Notes under the pieces: generated by a model
Seen by the model: only the letters and a program-made list of their open reading frames with translations
Databases searched by the model: none
Told to the model about the DNA's origin: nothing
Position numbers and translations under genes: made by a program
DNA from: Glaciecola sp. UBA983
Lineage (GTDB): Bacteria; Pseudomonadota; Gammaproteobacteria; Enterobacterales; Alteromonadaceae
NCBI GenBank assembly: GCA_002292215.1
Contig: DBBN01000038.1
Span: 1-43,934 of the forward strand
Direction of reading: 5' to 3'
Length of the DNA stretch: 43,934 nucleotides
Shown here: positions 1 to 8,471 of the stretch, piece by piece
Numbering within the stretch: the first letter of the stretch is position 1
How the letters are laid out: every line of letters starts with the position of its first letter

Positions 1-591
1 AATACCGACATGGTTAATCGTGACAACATACTCGCGGTGCCAGTTCAAGCAGTGATCAGAACGGGGGCGCAAGATCGTGTAGTGCTCGCATTAGGCGATG
101 GTCGATATAAATCTATAGCAGTGACAATCGGTAACCAATTCAACGATGTATATGCGGTTATTGATGGCTTAGTTGCTGGTGATGAGGTTGTGACGTCAGC
201 GCAGTTTTTATTGGACTCTGAAAGTAGTATTAGTTCTGACTTCCTGCGTATGGAAGCGCCTTCGCAAGTACCTATGCAGATACCTTCTCACGTACCTGTG
301 CAAAAGAGCGAAATAACCAGTGCCTGGACGCACGCCACCGTCAATGACGTTATGGTTAGTGACCGCCTCGTGAATCTCACACACGGACCACTTGATGCCT
401 TTAATATGATGGGCATGACAATGAATTTTGCAGTTGCAGCGGAGATTGATATTCAACAATTTCAAGTTGGAGACCAAGTTCATGTCGAGATTGTAGAGGG
501 TATGTTTGGTATGTATCAAATCAACACGGTGCATTTTACCCGTGATATGGATGACATGGACTCAGAGCATGATCAAGGAGAGCAGCAATGA
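1..591 (+). CDS. cusB: CusB-type RND efflux adaptor with C-terminal CusF-like domain (5' partial)
   Basis: This is the 3' part of a periplasmic membrane-fusion protein that links an inner-membrane RND pump to an outer-membrane channel in Cu(I)/Ag(I) export. The frame is open from base 1, so the ATG at 10 is probably internal and the N-terminus lies outside the window. The first ~75 residues carry the LAVPVQAVIRTG segment and the G-L-x-x-G-D-x-V-V-T-S end of the membrane-proximal domain. After a Pro/Gln/Val-rich linker (about nt 250-310) comes a CusF-like domain (about nt 325-540) with His, Met and Met in CusF spacing (HGPLDAFNMMGMTM). The Trp that covers the metal in E. coli CusF is Met here. 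The stop overlaps the cusA start as ATGA, and AAGGAG at 575-580 serves cusA. The metal (Cu/Ag) is inferred from family and neighbour. Confidence 0.9.
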   Translation, partial: NTDMVNRDNILAVPVQAVIRTGAQDRVVLALGDGRYKSIAVTIGNQFNDVYAVIDGLVAGDEVVTSAQFLLDSESSISSDFLRMEAPSQVPMQIPSHVPVQKSEITSAWTHATVNDVMVSDRLVNLTHGPLDAFNMMGMTMNFAVAAEIDIQQFQVGDQVHVEIVEGMFGMYQINTVHFTRDMDDMDSEHDQGEQQ

Positions 592-3500
592 TTACGGCGA
601 TTATCCAATGGTCAATTCACAATCGTTTTTTTGTATTGCTGGCAACGCTTATGGTGGTGGGAGGCGGTTTATATTCGTTAAAAAACACCCCCGTAGATGC
701 GATACCCGACTTATCTGATGTGCAGGTGATTATCAAAACATCCTACCCAGGACAAGCGCCACAGGTGGTTGAAGATCAGGTTACGTACCCATTAACCACT
801 GCGATGCTGTCTGTGCCTGGTGCTAAAACGGTACGCGGCTTTTCATTTTTTGGTGATTCTTATGTGTATATTATTTTCGAAGACAGTACTGATATATATT
901 GGGCAAGAAGTCGGGTGTTGGAGTATCTATCACAGGTTATCCCAAGTTTACCAAGCGCAGCTAAACCCCAATTAGGGCCCGATGCAACGGGTGTGGGTTG
1001 GGTATATATGTATGCGTTAACTGATCCTAGTGGAAAGCACGACTTGAGTGAGCTTAGAAGTATTCAAGATTGGTTTTTAAAATACGAATTACAAACTGTG
1101 GCGGGTGTGTCAGAAGTTGCGACCGTTGGTGGGATGGTCAAACAATATCAAGTCATCGTTGATCCTCTGAAATTACAAGCATTGAATATCCCATTAGCGC
1201 ATGTACAAATGGCACTACAACGGGGTAATCAAGAAACCGGTGCTTCAGTGATAGAAATGGCCGAGGCCGAATATATGGTGCGCACAACTGGGTATATTTC
1301 TAGTATCGAAGATATCCAGAATATTCCGATAGGCTTAGACGTAACTACTGACAATCGCAGTATTCCGATTTTGATTAAGGATCTTGCCCAAGTAGAAGTA
1401 GGGCCACAAATGCGCAGAGGCTTAGCGGATCTGAATGGGGAAGGTGAAACCGTGGGCGGAATAGTGGTAATGCGTTTTGGTGAAAATGCCCAAACCACCA
1501 TTGATGGGGTTAAAGCTAAACTTGAATCGTTACAAAATAGTTTGCCCGATGGCGTTGAGGTCACGACCGTTTATGATCGCTCTGGGCTAATTGAACGCTC
1601 AATTGATAATTTAACGCATAAAATCCTTGCTGAATTTGCTGTTGTTGTTTTAATTTGTGTGGCGTTTTTATTCCATGTTAGGTCATCTCTGGTTGCCATT
1701 ATCAGTTTACCCATCGGTGTACTGGTGGCTTTTATTGTGATGCATATGCAAGGTATTAATGCGAATATTATGTCATTAGGCGGTATTGCTATTGCAATTG
1801 GTGCCATGATTGACGGTGCCATCGTCTTAGTGGAAAACATGCATAAGCATATTGAAAAAACACCTCTTACCGATCAAAATCGTTGGCAGGTTGTCAGCAA
1901 ATCGGCCTGTGAAGTTGGTCCGGCATTGTTCTTTAGCTTGCTTATTATTACCGTGAGTTTTGTACCCGTATTCACGCTTGAAGCACAAGAAGGCAGGATG
2001 TTCTCACCACTAGCCTACACCAAGACCTATGCGATGGCCGCGGCAGCAATATTAGCCATTACGTTGGTGCCAGTGCTAATGGGCTATTTTGTGCGCGGTA
2101 AAATAGTGCCTGAATATAAAAATCCAATTAACCGTTTATTGATTGCGGGTTATCGTCCTTTATTGACCAAAGTTTTACAGTTCCCCAAAACCACTATCGC
2201 TTGTTCGATGGTGATTTTGGTTATTGGATTTTGGCCGGTTAGTCAAATTGGTAGTGAGTTTATCCCCCCATTGGATGAAGGGGATCTTATGTATATGCCG
2301 ACTACCTATGCAGCAGTGTCCATTAGTGAAGCGAGAGATATACTGCAACAAACAAACAAACTGATCAAAACCATTCCTGAAGTTCACACTGTGTTTGGTA
2401 AAGTCGGGCGGGCAGAGACCGCAACTGATCCGGCTCCTTTGACGATGATTGAAACCTTTATTCAGATGAAACCAAAAAATCAGTGGCGTGAAGGGATGAC
2501 GAGCGAATCGTTAATCGGTCAGTTAAACCAAACTGTTAATTTCCCTGGTCTTACCAATGCTTGGGTCATGCCCATCAAAACACGTATTGATATGTTGGCG
2601 ACTGGGATTAAAACCCCAGTTGGCATTAAGATCGGCGGTCCTGATTTGAATGTGATCCAAGACATAGGACAAAGGATCGAAAAGGTGTTGTCTAATGTTC
2701 AGGGAACAGCTTCGGTATACGCAGAGCGTGTTTCGGGTGGGCGTTATATCACTATTGATATTAATCGGTTAAACGCTGCTCGATATGGTTTAAATATTGC
2801 CGATGTGCAAGCATTTATAGCCAGTGCGGTAGGAGGCGTGAACTTAACTACCAGTGTAGAAGGGTTAGAGCGCTACCCTGTGCAAGTGCGTTTTCCTCAA
2901 TCGTATCGTGATTCACCAGAACAACTGCGACGTTTGCCTTTTGTTACCCCGTCTGGCGCGCATATTGCCTTGGGTGAGATTGCAGATATTAACATTGTAG
3001 ATGGGCCGCCAGGGATCAAAAGTGAGAATACGAGACCAAATGGTTGGGTATATATTGATATAGACAATATAGATATCGGTCACTACGTCAATACGGCTAT
3101 GCAAGTGGTAAGCGATAATATCGACTTGCCAACGGGTTATTCCCTCACGTGGAGTGGACAATATGAATATATGGAGCGTGCTAAAGCAAAATTGACGTAT
3201 GTTATTCCGTTAACGTTGGCGATCATTGTTGTGTTGCTGTATGCGAGCTTTCGTCGCTTTGCACAAGTTGCGATGATTATAGGCACGTTACCCTTTGCAT
3301 TAATCGGGGGGATTTGGTTACTATATTTGGAAGGGTTTAATTTTTCAGTGGCAGTCGGCGTTGGGTTTATTGCATTGGCGGGTGTAGCGGTTGAAATCGG
3401 TATTATTATGCTGACTTATTTAGATAGTAAGTTTACTGAATTAGGTAATAAATTTACAAGCGAACAACTCAAACAGGCAGTGCTAACAGGCTCCGAAATG

Positions 3501-3698
3501 CGTATTCGACCGGTTATGATGACCTCCACTTCGATCATATTTGGGTTGCTACCAGTTATGTATGGTACAGGAACCGGTTCAGAGGTAATGAGTCGGATAG
3601 CTGCACCTATGGTGGGTGGCATGGTCAGTGCGTTAATACTAACGTTAATTGTATTGCCAGCAGTGTATTTTGTATGGAGAAAGCGGCCTGAATTATAG
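588..3698 (+). CDS. cusA: CusA-type heavy-metal efflux RND pump
   Basis: Inner-membrane proton-driven pump of the CusA/CzcA (HME-RND) family, 1036 residues, close to E. coli CusA. TM1 lies near residues 10-30. TM4 holds the proton-relay aspartate (AIGAMIDGAIVLVEN, D409; D405 in E. coli). The periplasmic porter region carries DATGVGWVYMYAL (about 132-144) and the RIDMLATGIK motif, whose Met is one of the Cu-binding methionines of CusA. The C-terminal membrane bundle is complete, ending in VWRKRPEL. Translation is coupled to cusB by an ATGA overlap, with AAGGAG upstream. The monovalent-metal subtype is favoured over Zn/Co/Ni by the conserved Met and the CusF-like tail on the adaptor. The last 6 nt overlap the convergent SRPBCC gene. 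Confidence 0.95.
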   Translation: MITAIIQWSIHNRFFVLLATLMVVGGGLYSLKNTPVDAIPDLSDVQVIIKTSYPGQAPQVVEDQVTYPLTTAMLSVPGAKTVRGFSFFGDSYVYIIFEDSTDIYWARSRVLEYLSQVIPSLPSAAKPQLGPDATGVGWVYMYALTDPSGKHDLSELRSIQDWFLKYELQTVAGVSEVATVGGMVKQYQVIVDPLKLQALNIPLAHVQMALQRGNQETGASVIEMAEAEYMVRTTGYISSIEDIQNIPIGLDVTTDNRSIPILIKDLAQVEVGPQMRRGLADLNGEGETVGGIVVMRFGENAQTTIDGVKAKLESLQNSLPDGVEVTTVYDRSGLIERSIDNLTHKILAEFAVVVLICVAFLFHVRSSLVAIISLPIGVLVAFIVMHMQGINANIMSLGGIAIAIGAMIDGAIVLVENMHKHIEKTPLTDQNRWQVVSKSACEVGPALFFSLLIITVSFVPVFTLEAQEGRMFSPLAYTKTYAMAAAAILAITLVPVLMGYFVRGKIVPEYKNPINRLLIAGYRPLLTKVLQFPKTTIACSMVILVIGFWPVSQIGSEFIPPLDEGDLMYMPTTYAAVSISEARDILQQTNKLIKTIPEVHTVFGKVGRAETATDPAPLTMIETFIQMKPKNQWREGMTSESLIGQLNQTVNFPGLTNAWVMPIKTRIDMLATGIKTPVGIKIGGPDLNVIQDIGQRIEKVLSNVQGTASVYAERVSGGRYITIDINRLNAARYGLNIADVQAFIASAVGGVNLTTSVEGLERYPVQVRFPQSYRDSPEQLRRLPFVTPSGAHIALGEIADINIVDGPPGIKSENTRPNGWVYIDIDNIDIGHYVNTAMQVVSDNIDLPTGYSLTWSGQYEYMERAKAKLTYVIPLTLAIIVVLLYASFRRFAQVAMIIGTLPFALIGGIWLLYLEGFNFSVAVGVGFIALAGVAVEIGIIMLTYLDSKFTELGNKFTSEQLKQAVLTGSEMRIRPVMMTSTSIIFGLLPVMYGTGTGSEVMSRIAAPMVGGMVSALILTLIVLPAVYFVWRKRPEL

Positions 3699-4139
3699 TG
3701 CCGCTTCACGCTCAATGTGTTTGAGAATTGACAAAAAACCTTTGGCACCTAACTGACTAAAACGTTTATCAATGAGCCAACCAATCAATGGCATCTGGAT
3801 AAAACCTTGGGATTCCCAAGATACATGAGTGTGTTCAGCATCCACAGCGGTAAGTTTAATCGAGCCTAAGGTATGTCTAATATCGACGGGCTTTGAGGAT
3901 TCAATGTGATAATCCATGCGGGTAGGGCGTTCAAACACGGTGATCCGCTCCATCAATTGCAATGGACCAACGTGGAGTTCGCGAAGTGCCCCTAAGCCAT
4001 TAGGTTCGGATTCACCCGTTTCAACTAAATTAGCAAACTTACACGCTTTAAAACGGTTATATGATTGGTGATCACTAATCGCTTCAAATACTGCTTCAAT
4101 CGGTAAAGCAATCTTGTATTGGACATTAATATCAAACAT
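3693..4139 (-). CDS. SRPBCC-family protein (polyketide cyclase/START-like fold)
   Basis: A 148-residue soluble protein with no signal peptide. The pattern resembles the SRPBCC ligand-binding fold: an opening strand (FDINVQYKIALPIEAVFEAISDHQSYNRF), an E-R-I-T-V-F-E-R-P central section, a V-S-W-E-S-Q-G strand, and a long C-terminal helix that would cap the hydrophobic cavity (residues ~120-148). Members of this fold bind hydrophobic ligands or act as cyclases or co-chaperones, and nothing visible fixes the ligand here. The ATG at 4137-4139 has a weak AGG upstream. The gene lies 52 nt downstream of topB on the same strand and converges on cusA with a 6-nt overlap. Confidence 0.8.
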   Translation of the reverse strand: MFDINVQYKIALPIEAVFEAISDHQSYNRFKACKFANLVETGESEPNGLGALRELHVGPLQLMERITVFERPTRMDYHIESSKPVDIRHTLGSIKLTAVDAEHTHVSWESQGFIQMPLIGWLIDKRFSQLGAKGFLSILKHIEREAAL

Positions 4140-4191
4140 GGAAGACCTAAGTAAATAATATCATTAAGAAAATATCTTAACAGAATATGCA

Positions 4192-6171
4192 TTAAGATGT
4201 CTGCTTTCGAGCATTAGGTTTACGACGCTTCGCTTTACCCCTGAAGCTAGCAGCACCTAACCCGTTTAAACCGGCAGGGGTAAACGTATGGCTAGTTTCA
4301 ATGAGTTGCTCAAGTTGCTGATTTAATGGGGCCATCAAATGGTTGTAGGTACTTTGTCCTGTACATATTGCCGATAACTGTGACTCCCAACGCGCAGTCA
4401 TATCTGGGTAAGTCGCCTCATCAGGCAATGCCTTGATCAGCGTTTGCCCTGTTACCGTAGAAGTAATGGATTTACCTGAACGGATTAAATATTTACGCGT
4501 AAACAGTAATTCAATAATACTCGCTCTAGTGGCTTCGGTACCTAAACCGTCGGTATCACGTAGTACTTTTTTTAATTGTGGATCGCTTACATGTGCACTG
4601 ATACCTGTCATTGCAGCCAATAAAGTTGCATCCGTATAAGGTTTGGGTGGGCTTGTTTGCTTATCAACGCATTCGGCTTGTAATGAGTTCAGACATTGGT
4701 TAAGTGTTAGCTTAGGCAATGACGGGGGCAATGAAGTTGACAATGCTGGGGAATGCTCGTCTGAAGATGTGGCGGTCTTCTTGGTAGAACGAATCAATAT
4801 AGATTTCCAACCTTGGTTAATCAATTCATTAGCTGAAGCAACAAACTGACCATTCTGAATGTCCACCGTTACGCGCGTTTCATAATATTCATGTTTAAGC
4901 ATAAATTGAGCCACGTAATTCCGGCTGATTAAGCCATATACATCCGCTTCACGACCACTTAATTGCTGAGTCTTTTTATTAGTCGGAATAATGGCATGGT
5001 GGGCATCTACTTTGCTATCGTTCCACGCTTTTGATTTGTGCTTGAGTGAATAGTCACCTTGAGTCAAAGTATCGTTAATAAGCACACCTTGTTGCCCCAA
5101 TAATGACGCGTTATGTTTAATGGATTGCAAAATAATAGCGGCTTGTGCAAAGTGCCCATTTGGTAAATAACGACTATCAGAACGAGGGTAGGTGATAAGC
5201 TTGTGGCGTTCGTATAAAGTTTGACAGATATCTAATACTTGTTTAGCTGATAAACCAAAGGCTTTGTTTGCATCGATCTGTAAAGACGATAAATTATAAG
5301 GTAATGGTGCTGGTTGCGATTTTTGGCTGCGTTTCAGCGCTGTAACTGTTGCCGGTTGGTGACTAACTCGCTGCACGACATTCTGGGCTAATGCTTTAGA
5401 TAAATTACGTCCTTGATCATCCAAATATGGCTTGCAGGTTTCACTTGGTATCCATTTAGCTTTAAACAAACTACCTTGTTCGGTAGTCAATGTTGCCCAT
5501 ACTTCATAATAGGCCTGACTAACAAAAGACTCAATTAACCAATCTCGGCGCACCACTAAACCTAATAATGGAGTTTGTACACGACCGACCGATAACACAC
5601 CTTTATAGCCAGCATGTTGGCCTTGTATTGTATAGGCTCGCGTTAGATTAATACCATACAACCAATCAGCTCTTGATCTCGCTAAGGCTGAAGTGGATAG
5701 GGCAATGAACTCTCGATTATCTCGTAATGTGTTAATCGATTGCGTTACCGCTTTAGGTGTTAAATCATTGATTAAGCAACGTTGGATACTATTTTTTTGT
5801 GTCGGTGTTACACCGAGATAATGAATGACCTCATCAACTAACAACTGACCTTCACGATCTGGATCACCTGCATGGACAATAGATTTTGCTTTTTTTATTA
5901 GTTTAGCGATCACATTCAATTGCTTTGCAGTTTTGGTTTTTGGTTGCAGTTGCCATTGTTCCGGTATGATCGGTAGGTGGTCGTGTGACCATTTTTTAAA
6001 TGAAGGATCATAGGCTTCAGGTTGTGCTTGTTCTAACAAGTGACCAATACACCAAGTTACCGTATCACCATTTGCTGCGACAATGTAACCGGATGACTTT
6101 TTTAATGGCTTAGGTAAGGACTCTGCAATAGCGCGACCTAAACTAGGCTTTTCAGCAATAAATAACCGCAT
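4192..6171 (-). CDS. topB: DNA topoisomerase III
   Basis: Type IA topoisomerase that relaxes and decatenates DNA through a 5'-phosphotyrosine intermediate. The frame is open upstream to 6234, but I choose the ATG at 6171 because the protein then begins MRLFIAEKPSLGRAIA, the conserved Toprim start. With this start the catalytic tyrosine in LITYPRSDSRYLP is Y328 and the acidic Toprim motif DPDRE is 103-107, the same numbering as E. coli TopB. The SVGRVQTPLLGLVV motif is also present. Length is 659 residues (E. coli 653), with a basic tail ending KRRKPNARKQTS. No strong ribosome binding site is visible. Confidence 0.95.
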   Translation of the reverse strand: MRLFIAEKPSLGRAIAESLPKPLKKSSGYIVAANGDTVTWCIGHLLEQAQPEAYDPSFKKWSHDHLPIIPEQWQLQPKTKTAKQLNVIAKLIKKAKSIVHAGDPDREGQLLVDEVIHYLGVTPTQKNSIQRCLINDLTPKAVTQSINTLRDNREFIALSTSALARSRADWLYGINLTRAYTIQGQHAGYKGVLSVGRVQTPLLGLVVRRDWLIESFVSQAYYEVWATLTTEQGSLFKAKWIPSETCKPYLDDQGRNLSKALAQNVVQRVSHQPATVTALKRSQKSQPAPLPYNLSSLQIDANKAFGLSAKQVLDICQTLYERHKLITYPRSDSRYLPNGHFAQAAIILQSIKHNASLLGQQGVLINDTLTQGDYSLKHKSKAWNDSKVDAHHAIIPTNKKTQQLSGREADVYGLISRNYVAQFMLKHEYYETRVTVDIQNGQFVASANELINQGWKSILIRSTKKTATSSDEHSPALSTSLPPSLPKLTLNQCLNSLQAECVDKQTSPPKPYTDATLLAAMTGISAHVSDPQLKKVLRDTDGLGTEATRASIIELLFTRKYLIRSGKSITSTVTGQTLIKALPDEATYPDMTARWESQLSAICTGQSTYNHLMAPLNQQLEQLIETSHTFTPAGLNGLGAASFRGKAKRRKPNARKQTS

Positions 6172-6340
6172 AAATAAATAACCATACTTAATCATGATAA
6201 AACACTGGTTAAGTATACAGTGGTTAATATGCAAAGCAATAGATCGATGGTTCAGGAATGTAGGGATATCCCCAAATGCCTATTACGAACATGTTATAAG
6301 TATTGTATAAAGATAAAGTAATAAAAAAGCCTTAATTCAC

Positions 6341-8233
6341 TTATTCAAACGCAATTTGTAAAGGCAAACAATCGCTGTCTTTTCCTATTATCATACTGCT
6401 ATCGACTCTAATACCGCAGCCTGCATAGTGTCCTTGAGCAGTAAATGTGCTTATTTGTACATATTGCTTATCAATTTTGGGTAATGTAAAAAGCTGCTGA
6501 TAAATCATAGGTCGATCATCAAAATACCCCGTTTTCTCCGCGAGAGTTTTACTATCACTTGAAACTAACTGAATGTTAGCACCGCATCGACCTACAATTG
6601 GTTTAGAGACGTATCCATTGTCTTTGAGTTCATCGTTAAGTGCATAATCTGCATTTAACAAATATGGATGATTAGGAAACATACGCCATAACACCGGAAG
6701 TATAGCTTTATTGCTCGGGATTAAAGTCCACAATGGCTCAAACACCATAATATGGTCGTTTAACAATACATCCGCCAAATTGAGGGGTAGATCATGGTTG
6801 TTTGCGTTTGTTGTTTCGGTCGTTGTTTCATTAATTTCATTTGTAATAACGTCAGCAAAACGCAAGTCGTCCAGTGCCGTTTCCCATGCCCAGGTTTTCC
6901 AAATCCAACGTAACGTATTGCCGTTTTCGTCAATAACATCACCACTTTTTGTTTTGCGTAAGCTGTCTAGCCCTTGTATCAGTTCGCATATGTACCCAGC
7001 GGCTTCAATAGCTGATTTCATAAAAAGGGCATGGTAGGTTTCCTCAGGATCATTATCTTGCAATACATGCACCAGTCCATCTATCTCGCACTTTTTCCAC
7101 GCTTTAACGAGTTTCTTAAATAGCTTATCACCAGCATCAACACCGCCTTTAACTTCGTTGTGTTGCAGCCACTTGCCTTGAACTTTACCCACTTCCATAT
7201 AACACGAGGCAGAATCACAATTATATTCGTAAACTTTCAAACCCTCAGCACTCATGGCAAAATCAAATCGGCTAGTAATAAGCTGATTGGTTCGATTTTC
7301 CCACGACTTGCGGATTTTAGGTAGAATGGCTTCAGGTAATCCAAATTGTGTAAGTAGAGTAGGGTGAGCTAATACATAATCTGTCGCTTGCATAAACATT
7401 AAATGTAATTCGTCACTTGCGATTTCAAGCGCATCGGCTGCCTCCGGCGTAATCTGATAATAATTATGTGCAAACTGATCAGATGTATAAAGCTTGTGGC
7501 CGCCCATTGCCGTAACAAACGCATTCTCATCTTCATTAGCGATGTTTAGCCAAGGTAAATTTTGTATTTTTGCAACTGTCGTTGAATTTGAATGAGTTGC
7601 AGTTTGGAGGGCCTTGATATTGAACTTGGTTTTATCGACCTGAGGTTGCACATAAGCAAAATCCGCATTGGATGTTTGGATCATCCAACCAAGAATATTA
7701 GTGCCAGTTGATGGGCACTGTAACCAATAGTCGCCAGATACTCCGACTTTCGCTTTTATAGTCCTTGAATAAGCTTGGCCGTCTGGCCACTTTTTAAAAT
7801 CCATATTTTGTTCAGCAATGTGGATTTTATCGTCAAATACTTCAGTAATAATAGCGACATGGCCGGTTTCTTCAAAGTGGCCACCTTCTTCCCATATTAA
7901 CAATGAGCCTATTTCAGGAGGGCGAGTTGCACCGTTCTTAAAGGCATATAACGGTAATTCTATATTAGTTGTTAGATCACGAACCGAAGTGAGTTCAAAT
8001 ATCTCATATGCCATGGCGACATTGTTAAATATGTATCCTTTATTAATATATAACCAACGGCGTGCAAATTCGACACACTGCCATTTATAGCCAAGATAGA
8101 TACCATCGACATAACTGTGAAAGTCGTGGCGTGTCATGTATTCATTATTATTGACAGTTTTGTAATCACTCGAGTATGCAACGACACCTCCAGTTGAGGT
8201 GCCCATTGCTTTGCCAAATGCTAGGTCATTCAT
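6341..8233 (-). CDS. gss: Bifunctional glutathionylspermidine synthetase/amidase
   Basis: Makes and hydrolyses glutathionylspermidine, joining polyamine and thiol metabolism in the cytosol. The 630 residues compare with 619 in E. coli Gss. The N-terminal CHAP/NlpC-like amidase domain (about 1-200) has the nucleophile Cys53 in YKWQCVEFARRW and the catalytic His125 in ETGHVAIITEV, and it ends with the conserved ILGWMIQTS. The C-terminal ATP-grasp-like synthetase domain (about 215-630) has RFDFAMSAEGLKVYEYNCDSA in its first part and IVGRCGANIQLVSS near the end. The gene stands alone, with a U-rich tract but no clear hairpin after the stop, and is divergent from the receiver/GGDEF gene. The start ATG at 8231-8233 lacks a strong Shine-Dalgarno. 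Confidence 0.95.
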   Translation of the reverse strand: MNDLAFGKAMGTSTGGVVAYSSDYKTVNNNEYMTRHDFHSYVDGIYLGYKWQCVEFARRWLYINKGYIFNNVAMAYEIFELTSVRDLTTNIELPLYAFKNGATRPPEIGSLLIWEEGGHFEETGHVAIITEVFDDKIHIAEQNMDFKKWPDGQAYSRTIKAKVGVSGDYWLQCPSTGTNILGWMIQTSNADFAYVQPQVDKTKFNIKALQTATHSNSTTVAKIQNLPWLNIANEDENAFVTAMGGHKLYTSDQFAHNYYQITPEAADALEIASDELHLMFMQATDYVLAHPTLLTQFGLPEAILPKIRKSWENRTNQLITSRFDFAMSAEGLKVYEYNCDSASCYMEVGKVQGKWLQHNEVKGGVDAGDKLFKKLVKAWKKCEIDGLVHVLQDNDPEETYHALFMKSAIEAAGYICELIQGLDSLRKTKSGDVIDENGNTLRWIWKTWAWETALDDLRFADVITNEINETTTETTNANNHDLPLNLADVLLNDHIMVFEPLWTLIPSNKAILPVLWRMFPNHPYLLNADYALNDELKDNGYVSKPIVGRCGANIQLVSSDSKTLAEKTGYFDDRPMIYQQLFTLPKIDKQYVQISTFTAQGHYAGCGIRVDSSMIIGKDSDCLPLQIAFE

Positions 8234-8471
8234 ATTCTTGATCGCTTATATAAAAAGGCAAAGGGGAATGTAATTTGTTAAAAAGACTTACTCATACAGT
8301 AAACACATTAAAAACTCACCAACCAACACCATGCACTTCCACTCTAATAGTTAATTTAACATAATATACATTATGTGAACTTATGGTAATAGCTGCGGGC
8401 ATAAGTGGCGTATCAGTAAATATAGACTAAGATTACAATGATATAATAATTAAAAAGTAACTAACGTCGAT
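8234..8471. other. Divergent intergenic region between gss and the REC/GGDEF gene
   Basis: 238 bp of AT-rich sequence that must hold the promoters of both flanking genes. I see only very short open frames (up to about 15 codons) without credible ribosome binding sites, and no clear operator, terminator or RNA element. Confidence 0.6.

Noticed and set aside
208..534. 108-codon minus-strand open frame inside cusB
   Set aside because: It lies entirely antisense to a well-supported gene, has no family-like sequence and no ribosome binding site; similar antisense frames inside cusA, photolyase, rlmKL, gdhB and nhaC were rejected for the same reason.
4164..4180. Inverted repeat TTAAGA-5 nt-TCTTAA between topB and the SRPBCC gene
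   Set aside because: Only 6 AT-rich base pairs with no T-run; expected by chance in this composition.
6172..6234. Upstream extension of topB (21 extra codons)
   Set aside because: The family start MRLFIAEKP falls at 6171, and that start reproduces E. coli numbering of the catalytic Tyr and acidic residues.
6263..6272. Palindrome GGGATATCCC upstream of topB
   Set aside because: Single short palindrome without a recognised regulator or promoter context.
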